NCBI GenBank assembly: GCA_027625095.1
Contig: JAQBXN010000005.1
Coordinates: 86,959-146,310 of the forward strand
From: Planctomycetota bacterium
GTDB lineage: Bacteria > Planctomycetota > PUPC01 > JACPCR01
Length of the DNA stretch: 59,352 bases
Reading direction: 5' to 3'
Positions within the stretch are counted from its first letter, which is position 1, and each line of letters opens with the position of its first letter. This document shows positions 27,597 to 35,721 of this stretch, one piece after another. The notes below the pieces were generated by a model. The model did no database searches. It was not told the origin of the DNA and worked only from the letters and a program-made list of their open reading frames with translations. The translations under genes and the position numbers were made by a program.

Positions 27597-28379
27597 ATGA
27601 CACCCCTTGATAAACCCACGAAAGTTTTGAGCAGAGAACAGAGGGAGCAATTCGTCCAGGACGGATATGTAATTATCCGGGACGTGTTTCCCCGCGAGGT
27701 CGCTGAGCGAGTGCTGCCTTTGCTCTGGGCGGAGCTTAAGGAAGACCCGAAGGACCCATCGACCTGGACTGCGGATGGCCGGCTGGTAGCGAAGTCCATT
27801 TTCGAGGGCGCGGCCGCTGAGGTTGTTACTAAACGCTATCGCGATGCCGTTGACGAACTCCTCTTTGCTGACCGGGTGAAGCCCATGTCCGCATGTGTCG
27901 GTTATTCGCCGATCCGGTTTCCGGTCAAGCAAACGTCCTGGGAGCCCGTTGGGTTTCACGTAGACGGGATACATTTTCAACATCACGTGAACTCGCGGGA
28001 GCAGGGCCTGATAGGCCTCGACCTGTTGACCGATGTCGATGCGCAAGGCGGCGGCACAGCCATCCGGCCGGGTTCGCATCACACAGTCGCAGCGATACTG
28101 GCGGCAGCAGAGCCTGCAGGTATGACATGCGGAGAAATTGGAGATGCTGCGAGGGCAGCCACTGTTGAATTTTCGGTCGTGGAAGTGATCGGGAATGCAG
28201 GAGACGTCCTCCTGATGCATCCACATCTCGTTCACGGCAGCAGTACGAATCTCAGTAATCGAGTTCGTATGGCCGCGAACCGATGCGTGTCGCTCCTTGA
28301 GCCTATGAACTTCAATCGGACGAATGACGCCGATTATTCACTTGTTGAATGGGCGGTAAAAGATGATGTGAGCGTTTAA
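27597..28379 (+). CDS. PhyH-family Fe(II)/2-oxoglutarate dioxygenase
   Basis: The 260-aa product is counted from the ATG at 27597 (MTPLDKPTKVLSREQREQFV); a TTG 13 codons upstream is less likely, and GGAA lies just before the ATG. It opens with the family helix EQFVQDGYVIIRDVFP. The iron facial triad is H121 and D123 (GFHVDGIHF) and distal H213 (PHLVHGSS), with R222/R224 in NRVRM to hold 2-oxoglutarate. The block GGTAIRPGSHH is typical of PhyH. Related bacterial enzymes hydroxylate small molecules, ectoine or acyl chains; the substrate is unknown. A second member of the same family lies 525 nt downstream on the same strand. There is no signal peptide, so it is cytosolic. Confidence 0.93.
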   Translation: MTPLDKPTKVLSREQREQFVQDGYVIIRDVFPREVAERVLPLLWAELKEDPKDPSTWTADGRLVAKSIFEGAAAEVVTKRYRDAVDELLFADRVKPMSACVGYSPIRFPVKQTSWEPVGFHVDGIHFQHHVNSREQGLIGLDLLTDVDAQGGGTAIRPGSHHTVAAILAAAEPAGMTCGEIGDAARAATVEFSVVEVIGNAGDVLLMHPHLVHGSSTNLSNRVRMAANRCVSLLEPMNFNRTNDADYSLVEWAVKDDVSV

Positions 28380-28515
28380 GTCAAAGAATGGCCCAAATCT
28401 CTGGCGGGGCTCTGCCCTGGCGAACCCCCTGGATCTCAACTACATCCGAAGAACTCCTTGAAACAGCTTTCAACGCAGTCGTATCAGAAACGAAAAGCAC
28501 GACTCTATCCTGAAA

Positions 28516-28764
28516 ATGCTAATACCGACCGAAGGGCCTTACGAAGACAGATTTCGCGAGCTTCTGAAAAGAGTGAAACCAGCAAAACTTGAACTGGGCG
28601 TCCGTATTCTCATGAGGAAGATGAGAGAGAGTGAGGTCGCAAAGCAAATCTCCACGGACGAAGCATTCAAAGCAACTTACGCGCACGCTCTGCAGAGGGT
28701 CGTGGCAATGCTGGCGAGAGCGGGAGAATGCCGGCTGAAGACCTCTCCAGAAGAGGGAGACTGA
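28516..28764 (+). CDS. Small basic helical protein, unknown
   Basis: The 82-aa frame (MLIPTEGPYEDRFRELL ... TSPEEGD) is rich in Arg, Lys and Glu and reads as three helices (KPAKLELGVRILMRKMRES, STDEAFKATYAHALQRVV). No family is recognised and there is no strong Shine-Dalgarno. It lies between the two PhyH genes on the same strand and could be co-transcribed with them. Coding character is better than in neighbouring intergenic frames, but it could be spurious. Confidence 0.45.
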   Translation: MLIPTEGPYEDRFRELLKRVKPAKLELGVRILMRKMRESEVAKQISTDEAFKATYAHALQRVVAMLARAGECRLKTSPEEGD

Positions 28765-28904
28765 GTCTGTCGAAGGAGAAGCCTCGCACCGTCTGGAAAA
28801 CGACACTGTTGAACATGACAATGAAATTCTGTGTACTCCCCTCTAAATAAAGTTTTTGTCCGGCCCATCGAATCGGCCAGCCCGAATCCTCGACCAGAAT
28901 AAAT

Positions 28905-29759
28905 ATGATTACGAACGAGCAGCACGATTTCTATCTCGAAAACGGATACATCATCCTTCAGGGAGTACTCGACGACGAAGATTTGCGACCTGTCCGCGAA
29001 GCGATGAGCGAAACGGTCGACGAGATTGCGGCGAATCTCACCGGTGCAGGACGGATTCCCTCCCGGTTTGAAGCTCTTTCCTTTCAAACTCGTCTGGCTG
29101 CGGTCTTTGCTGCAGCCGGGGAAGGCGCGGCTGCCGAATTCGGACGGTCCTGGCGGCCCCGAAAGCCGGGTTACTTCCAGATCATTACCAACCCAAAATT
29201 GCTCGACATCGCGGAGGCTTTGTGCGGGCCGGAACTCATCTCCCATCCGGTCTACAACACACGCCCCATGGTGCCCGGCAGCCGGCACGTTATCGTCCCC
29301 TGGCATCAAGACTGCTCGTATCTCAATTACAAACTTGTGCAGAACCAGGAGATTCCCGCCTTCTGGATTCCACTCGTCGATGTCAACGAGAAGATGGGCT
29401 GCCTGCAGGTAGCACCCCGCTCAAAAAACAAGGGCCTGGTCTCTTTTCATCAAGAGAAGTATTCCGGCACCGGCTTCATCGAGATTGATTTCGAGCACAC
29501 AGCCGACATTGAAATCGTCGTCTGCGAAATGAAGAAAGGCGATGTATTGATTGTCGACCAGATGACCTATCATCGTTCTACCGCAAATACCTCTGACTTG
29601 GTCCGCTGGAGCATCGACATCAGGTACCAGGATGCGCGTCTCCCGACCGGGTTCGGTGGCGTATCGCATCTACTGCGAAGCCGGGAGCGGCCGGAGGCAG
29701 TCATTACTCTCGATGACTTCATGAACGAACGGCCCGAGAGGCTCGAGACAAAGTTGTGA
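28905..29759 (+). CDS. PhyH-family Fe(II)/2-oxoglutarate dioxygenase
   Basis: This 284-aa protein starts with the family helix ITNEQHDFYLENGYIILQGV. The iron-binding triad is H134 and D136 (WHQDCSYL) and distal H223 (MTYHRSTAN); R234/R240 in LVRWSIDIRY fit the 2-oxoglutarate site. The stretch GCLQVAPRSKNKGL is a family landmark. The protein is cytosolic, with no export signal. Sequence is clearly divergent from the paralogue at 27597, so a different substrate is likely. The ATG has only a weak upstream site. Multiple PhyH-type dioxygenases per genome are common in planctomycete-like lineages. I cannot name a substrate. Confidence 0.94.
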   Translation: MITNEQHDFYLENGYIILQGVLDDEDLRPVREAMSETVDEIAANLTGAGRIPSRFEALSFQTRLAAVFAAAGEGAAAEFGRSWRPRKPGYFQIITNPKLLDIAEALCGPELISHPVYNTRPMVPGSRHVIVPWHQDCSYLNYKLVQNQEIPAFWIPLVDVNEKMGCLQVAPRSKNKGLVSFHQEKYSGTGFIEIDFEHTADIEIVVCEMKKGDVLIVDQMTYHRSTANTSDLVRWSIDIRYQDARLPTGFGGVSHLLRSRERPEAVITLDDFMNERPERLETKL

Positions 29760-30130
29760 CGCCTGTTAACTCGGCAGCACCACCTGCCCTGCGATCCAGA
29801 CTCCGATTTTACAGTCGACTTGAATAGCGGCAGCGATTGGTTCACCGCCCGAGGTGTCATCTGCCAGCTCACGGCGCCAGGCAAAGGCTTGCTTTGTTTA
29901 GAGATTTCCAGTCTGAATTCACTGTTGCTTGTCCCTGGGAACGGCGCGCCGCCTGCCCGAAAGCTCGGTATTCGATTGCCTCAGGCGTCTCCGCACTTTT
30001 TTCCTGATGTTTTGCGGAGTAACGCCCTTCCATTTCTTCTACAGACGGTTCTGAACCTCGTCCTTCAAACGAATGCAATGGATGCATTCCAATTAACCAT
30101 TTCCATTCCTATGGCTCACGAAGATTCCGA
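29760..30130. other. Intergenic region with one copy of a 30-bp repeat
   Basis: No credible gene. One copy of a repeat shared with 32077-32106 lies at 29853-29882. The HepT gene ends at its right border. Confidence 0.55.
29853..29882 (+). repeat. 30-bp repeat, copy 1
   Basis: It matches 32077-32106 at 27 of 30 positions (GTGTCATCT...TCACGGCGCCAGGC). In one frame both copies encode GVI-C/Y-Q-L/F-TAPG, so they may be remnants of duplicated coding sequence rather than a regulatory site. Confidence 0.5.
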
Positions 30131-30487
30131 CTAACCATTGCCATCCGAATCCTCTTCCAAAATGACTCTCAGAGCTTCAATAAGCATCGGCAAATCTTCT
30201 CGACAAGTATCCCAGACGATTTTTGTGTCCACGTCAAAGTAAGCATGAACAATGCGATTGCGCATGCCTTGCATCAGGCGCCATGGAACCTCAGAATGAC
30301 TGGATACAAATTCACCGGGGAGATTCGCTGCTGCCTCTCCGATGATCATCAAGTCGGCAGTGACTGCTCGAAGCGTCCGCGGATCTGAACAGAATTGCGC
30401 GTAATCCAGCCCCGCGATGAACCCCTGGATTTCATCTGCTGCCAGTAGAATGTCTTCGATGCGGTCCTTCCAGCCTCTAGGCGACAC
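30131..30487 (-). CDS. hepT: HepT-family ribonuclease toxin
   Basis: The 118-aa protein has the HEPN RX4HXY active-site motif RNRIVHAY (R76, H81, Y83) and the usual HepT length. Toxins of this kind cut RNA and are silenced when the partner nucleotidyltransferase adds AMP to a Tyr near the motif (established for HepT/MntA of Shewanella). The antitoxin gene overlaps the start of this one by 11 nt, so translation is probably coupled, antitoxin first. Conserved helical blocks DRIEDILLAADEI, LRAVTADLMIIGEAA and SEVPWRLMQGM fit the family. The C-terminus is acidic. Confidence 0.93.
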   Translation of the reverse strand: MSPRGWKDRIEDILLAADEIQGFIAGLDYAQFCSDPRTLRAVTADLMIIGEAAANLPGEFVSSHSEVPWRLMQGMRNRIVHAYFDVDTKIVWDTCREDLPMLIEALRVILEEDSDGNG

Positions 30488-30770
30488 GGACGGCCTCCTT
30501 TAATACCTCTTCTCGCATCCTTGGCTTCAGCCCACCAGGGGTACAAACGTCTACGGAACACCCAAGAACCTCCTCAAGATAGAGCTGGAGCTTCACGAGC
30601 CCGAAATATCCTGTCGGCCGATTAAACTCGACCAATACGTCCACGTCACTGGTCTCCCCAGCTTCTCCTCTCGCCACTGAGCCAAATAGAGAGAGAGAGG
30701 CGACCCCGTATTCGTTGTTCAGTTTCTCTGAAAGCTGTTCAAGCTTCTTGATAACCTCATTTCGTGTCAT
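30477..30770 (-). CDS. mntA: MntA-family nucleotidyltransferase antitoxin
   Basis: The 97-aa protein is a minimal nucleotidyltransferase with the GSX10DXD motif complete (G30-S31, D42, D44: LFGSVARGEAGETSDVDVLVEF). It should adenylylate the HepT toxin. Strong Shine-Dalgarno (AGGAGG) before the ATG. It is upstream of and overlaps hepT by 11 nt, the standard order. The C-terminal half (LVKLQLYLEEVLGCSVDVCTPGGL) is typical of the family. Confidence 0.94.
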   Translation of the reverse strand: MTRNEVIKKLEQLSEKLNNEYGVASLSLFGSVARGEAGETSDVDVLVEFNRPTGYFGLVKLQLYLEEVLGCSVDVCTPGGLKPRMREEVLKEAVRVA

Positions 30771-30891
30771 GGAAACCTCCTGAATTCATGGGACGTCCAT
30801 TCTAACAAAGGTTCACGATCCAGGTTCACAGTGATGCGCCCTAGCGCATCGTATGCTCCTCCCGACTCACCAAAGCTGGTGACTACGAAGC

Positions 30892-31407
30892 TCAAAACCG
30901 GTGCATTTTCATCACTTCGTTCCCTCGCTGATCAATCACCTTCACTACCACACACTTGTATTTCCCCAATGAGAACGGCAACGAGACCGTTCCGCTTAGA
31001 TTCTCGAAGGCATCTTCGTCCACCACGCCTTTTAAGGCTCTTGCCAGTTTGTCCCAGGCCGACCGGTCCGGGAAGTGGTGCTGTTCCCGCTTCTCTGCCC
31101 ATTCGAGCCACGGCTCGTGGTCCCGAAGCGCCTCAGCCAGGATTTTTGCTTCGTCATCGGCCAGGGGCCGCTGTTTGGCCGCTTCCAGCAGTTCAGGCAG
31201 CTTGTCCGGCCCGCCATCCGGGACGAACCGAAGCACCGGTGGCCTTCGTGGACTGTACGCGTATTGCGCCTTTGGGATAATCGGTATCGTCCCTTCCGCA
31301 GCCAGCTTCGCCGGCGGATTATTCTTCCGCTTCGCCTCTCCGTGCCGATAGTCCTCGACGGAGGTCTGATTTGGGATCTTCTTCCTGGTGGTCTTCTTCT
31401 TCGCCAT
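30892..31407 (-). CDS. Probable internally deleted DNA methylase remnant
   Basis: This 171-aa frame has a basic start (MAKKKTTRKKIPNQTSVEDY) followed by PPVLRFVPDGGPDKLPELLE and DHEPWLEWAEKREQHHF, which I recognise as N-terminal sequence of type III-like adenine DNA methyltransferases. The end (WDKLARALKGVVDEDAFE, then VVKVIDQRGNEVMKM) resembles the C-terminus of the same family. The catalytic core with the DPPY motif and SAM-binding site is absent. The frame is intact, so this looks like an in-frame internal deletion, or a small protein built from both ends. Family recognition is from memory. It lies 121 nt upstream of the HepT/MntA pair, a typical defence-type neighbourhood. Confidence 0.6.
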   Translation of the reverse strand: MAKKKTTRKKIPNQTSVEDYRHGEAKRKNNPPAKLAAEGTIPIIPKAQYAYSPRRPPVLRFVPDGGPDKLPELLEAAKQRPLADDEAKILAEALRDHEPWLEWAEKREQHHFPDRSAWDKLARALKGVVDEDAFENLSGTVSLPFSLGKYKCVVVKVIDQRGNEVMKMHRF

Positions 31408-31510
31408 CTCAAACCTTTAGATAAAGTGTCTCAATCAGCCTACAGCCGGACAAATTATAGCCACCGTCCGGGCGCGTCAAGAGGCGCCTGCCGTTTCCGG
31501 GAGCACACAC

Positions 31511-31620
31511 CTGACGCGGCCTTTGGCCGCAGCCCAACCTGGGAACGGAGGCGTCTCGCCTCCGCACGGAAGCGAGACGCTTCCGCTCCCAGGAAAGTTC
31601 TCCGCGTCACGTGGAGAGGT
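31511..31620 (+). repeat. Truncated copy of the CTAACGCGGCC inverted-repeat element
   Basis: 110 nt align to 46888-46996 at roughly 90% identity, including the GCGGCCTTTGGCCGC hairpin and the paired GGAGGCGTCTCGCCTCC and GGAAGCGAGACGCTTCC hairpins. The right terminal repeat is missing. Confidence 0.8.
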
Positions 31621-32076
31621 TACAAAGTGAGACCCTGGAATTTTTCCGGGCCTGGCACCCGGTAAAATAAGCCCCTTTGGGGCAGCCTCTCTGCCGCGAG
31701 GATTTTGTTTAAAGTCGGCGAGTTATCGCCGTTCGGAGAGACGAAGTCGCCCCGGAAGCGCCATAACTGTCGCATGACGAACAATTGGCCCAACGGATCC
31801 AATGAATATTTACGAACCCTCTCGGAAATTTAGAAGCGATCTGACGGGGCCAGCCTATACTTGGAGGCGTGCGGCATCCGCACTGAATTCGCCTGCCCTG
31901 AGCCTGTCCAAACATCGCGGCCGGACCAGTTTCTTCGATGTGCCTTTTCTCTTCGACGCCGGCCTCTTCAAGCGTGACGAGCCTCATGCTTTGGTTCGTG
32001 AGAAAGTCTTGCCGGCATTGCGAAAAGTGCAGCCGGATCTGGACAGCCTCTACTGCTGTGACAAAGGCCGTCCTTT

Positions 32077-32106
32077 GGTGTCATCTATCAGTTCACGGCG
32101 CCAGGC
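32077..32106 (+). repeat. 30-bp repeat, copy 2
   Basis: Matches 29853-29882 at 27 of 30 positions. The flanks do not match beyond it. Confidence 0.5.
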
Positions 32107-32282
32107 TATAGCCCGTTCTCGCATCCACCCTATACGCGTCTTATGGTAACGGGATGCACCCTGGCGAATGGCACAAATTCACCGCTCCGTGGATGAGTGA
32201 GAGGCAGGGCTTGGGCAAGATGTGCCGACTGCCCATACCACTGGCTAAGAACCTTGTGTTTGGGGGACTGCGGCGTCTGTCG

Positions 32283-34724
32283 TCACCTTTCCGCCACCTC
32301 TTTGTCCAATTCCATAACCACCCGAAAACCAATGTGCACCGACCTCTTCTCAGGTTCCAGCCCGGTACGGTATGCGCACCGAAAGGTATCGGGGTCGAAA
32401 TTCCAGCCGCAGCCGCGCAGTGACTTCATCGTTCCGTCTCTGGGCCCAGCGGGATTTTGGCTTGGTGCTTCCTTGAAATAGTTCGGGTCATACCAGTCAG
32501 AACACCACTCCCAGACGTTGCCCGCCATGTCCAGGATGCCAAATGGGCTTTTGTCCGTCTGCTTGGTGGCGACCGGTGCGTAGGTGCCGTTCGCCGTCCC
32601 CGACTGCGTACCATCGAAGTCGTTTCCCCACGGGTAACGGCGCTCAGCGAAACCTTTTGCCGCTTTTTCCCACTCTGCTTCGGTCGGGAGGCGGTAGATG
32701 CGTTTTGTTTTTTTCGAGAGCCATTCACAAAAGTCGACAGCTTCCTTCCAACTCACCCACGCGATCGGAAAGCTGTCGGTCTTGCCCCAATCTTTTGTGT
32801 ACCAGTCGTCAAGTTGCCGAGCCGTTGGATTATCACCGAGGAAGAGTTTGTATTGCTCGACCGTGATTTCTGTCTGCGAGATATAAAAGTTATCGACATG
32901 AACCCACCGCTGAGGCGTCTCGTTGCGCCGGCCCATCGTCAACGGGCTGCCCATCGGAAACTCGCCCGAAGGTATGTAGAGCATTTCAAGACCGAAGGGG
33001 CCCACGTGTCTGGCTTCAGGCAATCTCGTGAATTCTTTCCTTGAAGTCAGGTTTACAGCAGGCTTGCCCAAGTCACGGAAATCGTAGACCCAGTGCTTTC
33101 CCCGGTCCAGGATTTCAATCACTTTGCTGCCTCGCACTGAACGCATGTGAGGTGAATTGAAAAGCATGTTCCGGTCGAGCGGGAGGGGTTCGCCGTTCTC
33201 AAAGGCTGAGATCATCATCCAGCGAGAACCGTCTCTCTGATTGATCATTTTGATCTGCCTGCCATCGGGCATCTTCCAAGTCAATACACCAAGTTCGAAC
33301 CGGGCCTCCAATCTGGTCAAAGCTGACCTGAACGCATCATCATTCTCGTAGTCGCTCCGATTTCCGAGCATGAACAGATGGCAGTCATCGGTGAGGTCGA
33401 TCTGGCCGACGATAACGTCATCGTCCCCTCCGACGGTGACCATTTCTGTCGTCACTTTCTTCAAGCCGCCGTGCCATCCGGCGTCCCCGAACGTGACCAG
33501 GAAGTTATCCGTTTGCAGAATGTTCCTTCCGCCGGCGTAAGTCCCTGTAATGACCTTTCCCGGCGATGAAGCGAAACTGATCGACCAGTAACACCCATCG
33601 TAATAGCTCCCCGCCCCCTGCCCGGAAGCCATTGTTCCATGTGGTGTCACCCAAATGCTGATGGGGATGCGCAGCTTCTCGGGCCCTGTCGTTGCCACCT
33701 CCGTCATCAGGTAGGTGCCGCGCATATCCGGATTCTTGACAAGCCACGTCGCTCCTTCCGGAGGGATGTAGTTGCTGTCTAAGACATGTACCAGGAATTG
33801 GCCTTCAGCATATTTTGCTCCTTCGGCATCGTCACCGAACCAGAGCCTTGCAAGCTCGAAAAAGGCGTTATGCTGATTGTTTACCTGTGAGCTTTGGCCT
33901 CGCGTGAACGGAATACCACGCCAGTGATTGAGACACTGATTGGCAAATTCATAGGCCAGAAGATCGAGATGCATTTTCGCCGCCGTCCTGACCGAATCAT
34001 CCGGGGCAAAGTCGTTCAGGCAGGTGAGCGCCTTGGCAGTAACCGCTGCGTACCTTGGCGAGTGGAACTCGCTCCAGCCCCACTTGGCACGGTCACCCAA
34101 AAACTCCTCAAGCAGGTGTTGACGATGTGTTCGGCTACGACCCATGACAGCATCGATGAGATATGCGGCAACGAGGATGTTCAGAGAATGGTTTTCTGTG
34201 TACTCGCAAGGCCACACGTATTCCAGATCGGCCATGCGATTTCGGTCAGGATTCGGTACCTTCCATTCCTTGAACATCTGTGCGAGGTGCACCTTTGCCT
34301 TTGTCGAGAGCGAGCCGCTCTTCTCGAACCTCAAATATGTGCGCAAGAGATCCGTAACCTGGACATCGGTATCTGCTACAAGCCCCTGCCAGAGAGAGAC
34401 CCATTCGACTTCCGAAAAGTACTGGTTTGCCTCCTCCAGCCGGACTCCTTCAGCCAGGCAGGCATGCGCCACGCTCCACCTCTCCACATCCACCCAGGTA
34501 GTTGGGTTTGGTCCCTGTTTGAGAGGTCTCTTAACGATGTTCAAAAAATTATCCCTTTTCCGCTCATCAAAAGACTTCCGAAACGAATGCGCAGGCTCGG
34601 CGACAGCCCCTCCAAGTAGAAGCGTCAATCCGGCCAGAAGGGTGCTTGTGTAAACCGCCCAGTTAGCCATCAGAACCCGCCTATTCGGCGAATCACCGAA
34701 GTGTATACCTTCATCTTTCTTCAT
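32283..34724 (-). CDS. Secreted lyase-like/SUMF1-domain fusion protein
   Basis: The product is about 813 aa if started at the ATG at 34724 (MKKDEGIHFGDSPNRRVLMAN); ATG 34784 and the internal MANWAVY start are alternatives. The N-terminus has NRR followed by a hydrophobic stretch, so Tat or Sec export is likely. Residues about 40-560 look like an alpha-helical toroid followed by beta-sandwich (WGWSEFHSPRYAAVTAKAL, RGIPFTRGQSSQVNNQHN), as in polysaccharide lyases of the alginate/heparinase type; I assign no catalytic residues. Residues about 580-813 are a SUMF1/FGE-like domain (MVYI/LYIPSGEFPMGSP, YRLPTEAEWEKAAKG, GNVWEWCSDWY, FRCAYRTG, IGFRVV). Cys residues occur as RGCGW and FRCAYR, not at the copper-binding spacing of true FGE, so this domain is probably not a sulfatase activator. 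Confidence 0.85.
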   Translation of the reverse strand: MKKDEGIHFGDSPNRRVLMANWAVYTSTLLAGLTLLLGGAVAEPAHSFRKSFDERKRDNFLNIVKRPLKQGPNPTTWVDVERWSVAHACLAEGVRLEEANQYFSEVEWVSLWQGLVADTDVQVTDLLRTYLRFEKSGSLSTKAKVHLAQMFKEWKVPNPDRNRMADLEYVWPCEYTENHSLNILVAAYLIDAVMGRSRTHRQHLLEEFLGDRAKWGWSEFHSPRYAAVTAKALTCLNDFAPDDSVRTAAKMHLDLLAYEFANQCLNHWRGIPFTRGQSSQVNNQHNAFFELARLWFGDDAEGAKYAEGQFLVHVLDSNYIPPEGATWLVKNPDMRGTYLMTEVATTGPEKLRIPISIWVTPHGTMASGQGAGSYYDGCYWSISFASSPGKVITGTYAGGRNILQTDNFLVTFGDAGWHGGLKKVTTEMVTVGGDDDVIVGQIDLTDDCHLFMLGNRSDYENDDAFRSALTRLEARFELGVLTWKMPDGRQIKMINQRDGSRWMMISAFENGEPLPLDRNMLFNSPHMRSVRGSKVIEILDRGKHWVYDFRDLGKPAVNLTSRKEFTRLPEARHVGPFGLEMLYIPSGEFPMGSPLTMGRRNETPQRWVHVDNFYISQTEITVEQYKLFLGDNPTARQLDDWYTKDWGKTDSFPIAWVSWKEAVDFCEWLSKKTKRIYRLPTEAEWEKAAKGFAERRYPWGNDFDGTQSGTANGTYAPVATKQTDKSPFGILDMAGNVWEWCSDWYDPNYFKEAPSQNPAGPRDGTMKSLRGCGWNFDPDTFRCAYRTGLEPEKRSVHIGFRVVMELDKEVAER

Positions 34725-34784
34725 TATTTTAAGCCATTCAAAAGGAACCGGAACCATCTTCCAGATTCGAGTAGCCGGAGACAT

Positions 34785-35313
34785 CAAACACCATTAATAA
34801 AATTGGCCAAATATTTTGCATTTTTAAAGTGCAACAAGCTCAATGATTGATAATATCCCGCGCATAATTATTCAAGCACTACTAATATGGGATATACCCC
34901 TCCAAACCTACTAGGGGTTGGAGATTTGTTTCAGTCTAGTGTCTTGATACTTTGAAGTCCCTTGAATTACAGGGGAACAGATTACCAAGAGGTTGAGGAA
35001 TCAGGAAAAACCATCCTCAACCAGTGGTGCCTGAATGGGCACCCCGGACATAACATTTTTAGTCGGAGTGGGGCAGCGTTTTTCGCTAAATCAAGCCGAC
35101 AAAGTTCTTTTTTTGCGCCCATGCGAAGAGGAGGTTAACTCGAGTTTTTCGTTCGTCGCGAGGTTTCGTGTTTGCGCAAAACTGCCGGGGCCTTTACGGC
35201 GGTTTACTGGATCAAATCCAGAACAAGCAGGTTTGGAATTCGCTTTCTAAACGCTTAGCGAACGCGCCTCCAAGATGGGCGATCGTGAAGCAAAACTATG
35301 AGGAGACCTTTTA
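34785..35313. promoter_or_regulatory. AT-rich leader upstream of the speD-like operon
   Basis: The region is clearly richer in A/T than its surroundings and holds no real gene; a 71-codon frame at 35035 has no ribosome site. It has hairpins: ATATCCC/GGGATAT (34853-34859 and 34889-34895), CTCCAA/TTGGAG (34900-34923), and a perfect 9-bp stem GGTTGAGGA/TCCTCAACC (34991-34999 and 35014-35022). It probably contains divergent promoters and an untranslated leader. Whether the hairpins are regulatory is not known. Confidence 0.45.
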
Positions 35314-35316
35314 TTG
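35301..35316 (+). promoter_or_regulatory. Ribosome binding site fixing a TTG start
   Basis: AGGAG at 35301-35305 lies 8 nt before TTG 35314. No ATG or GTG with a comparable site exists nearby, so TTG is taken as the start of the AdoMet-decarboxylase-like gene. Confidence 0.75.
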
Positions 35317-35718
35317 AATAATACTACCCTTTCGCCATCCGTAGTTGTCAGACGAGCCATTGATGAGTCAGTCTGGGGTATTGCGACCAGCATAGACATC
35401 TACAATTGCAATCCCGCCACAATTCGAGACGCCGATAAAATCAGGCAATTTGTCTCTGAACTTTGCGATCTTATCGAGATGCGCCGGTTCGGTGACACGC
35501 AAGTAGTCCACTTCGGAGAGGACGAACGCGTTGCCGGTTATTCGATGGTGCAACTCATCGAGACATCGCTGATCTCAGCCCACTTCGCCAACCAGACAAA
35601 CGCCACCTATCTAGACGTTTTCAGTTGCAAACCCTACGAGCCTGAAGTGGTCGCTGATTTTGCTCAGACCTTTTTCGGCGGCACACAGCGGATCACAAAC
35701 TCGACCTTGAGGCGATGA
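35314..35718 (+). CDS. AdoMet-decarboxylase-like pyruvoyl enzyme (SpeD superfamily)
   Basis: This is a 134-aa SpeD-superfamily protein. The core GYSMVQLIETSLISAHF ... ATYLDVFSCKPY aligns with class 1B enzymes: S85 at the self-cleavage position that makes the pyruvoyl group, H90 five residues on and C105 twenty residues on, the same spacing as S63, H68 and C83 of Thermotoga AdoMetDC. The residue before the serine is Thr instead of Glu, and the next is Leu instead of His. The usual WPE after the His is absent. The protein should mature into two chains, but a change of substrate is likely. No spermidine synthase is near, and the next gene starts 3 nt later. It may decarboxylate a substrate other than AdoMet. 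The TTG start has a strong Shine-Dalgarno. Confidence 0.83.
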   Translation: MNNTTLSPSVVVRRAIDESVWGIATSIDIYNCNPATIRDADKIRQFVSELCDLIEMRRFGDTQVVHFGEDERVAGYSMVQLIETSLISAHFANQTNATYLDVFSCKPYEPEVVADFAQTFFGGTQRITNSTLRR

Positions 35719-35721
35719 CCG

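Larger units (their letters stand above)
31408..32282. other. 875-nt intergenic region with repeat remnants
   Basis: No convincing gene. It carries a truncated copy of the CTAACGCGGCC element (31511-31620) and the second 30-bp repeat (32077-32106). Open frames here lack Shine-Dalgarno sites and recognisable motifs. This accessory-looking stretch probably accumulated insertions. Confidence 0.6.

Noticed and set aside
27570..28235. A 221-aa minus-strand open frame
   Set aside because: It is antisense to the first PhyH gene and lacks any recognisable motif.
31802..32149. A 115-aa plus-strand frame in the 875-nt gap
   Set aside because: It has no ribosome site and no motifs, and its end overlaps the 30-bp repeat. 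It is likely repeat-derived.
34853..34923. Riboswitch-like hairpins upstream of the SpeD-like operon
   Set aside because: Stem order and conserved bases match no known SAM or polyamine riboswitch that I recognise. It is kept only as a leader region.
35035..35250. A 71-codon frame upstream of the SpeD-like operon
   Set aside because: It has no ribosome site, low-complexity composition and lies in an AT-rich leader with hairpins.
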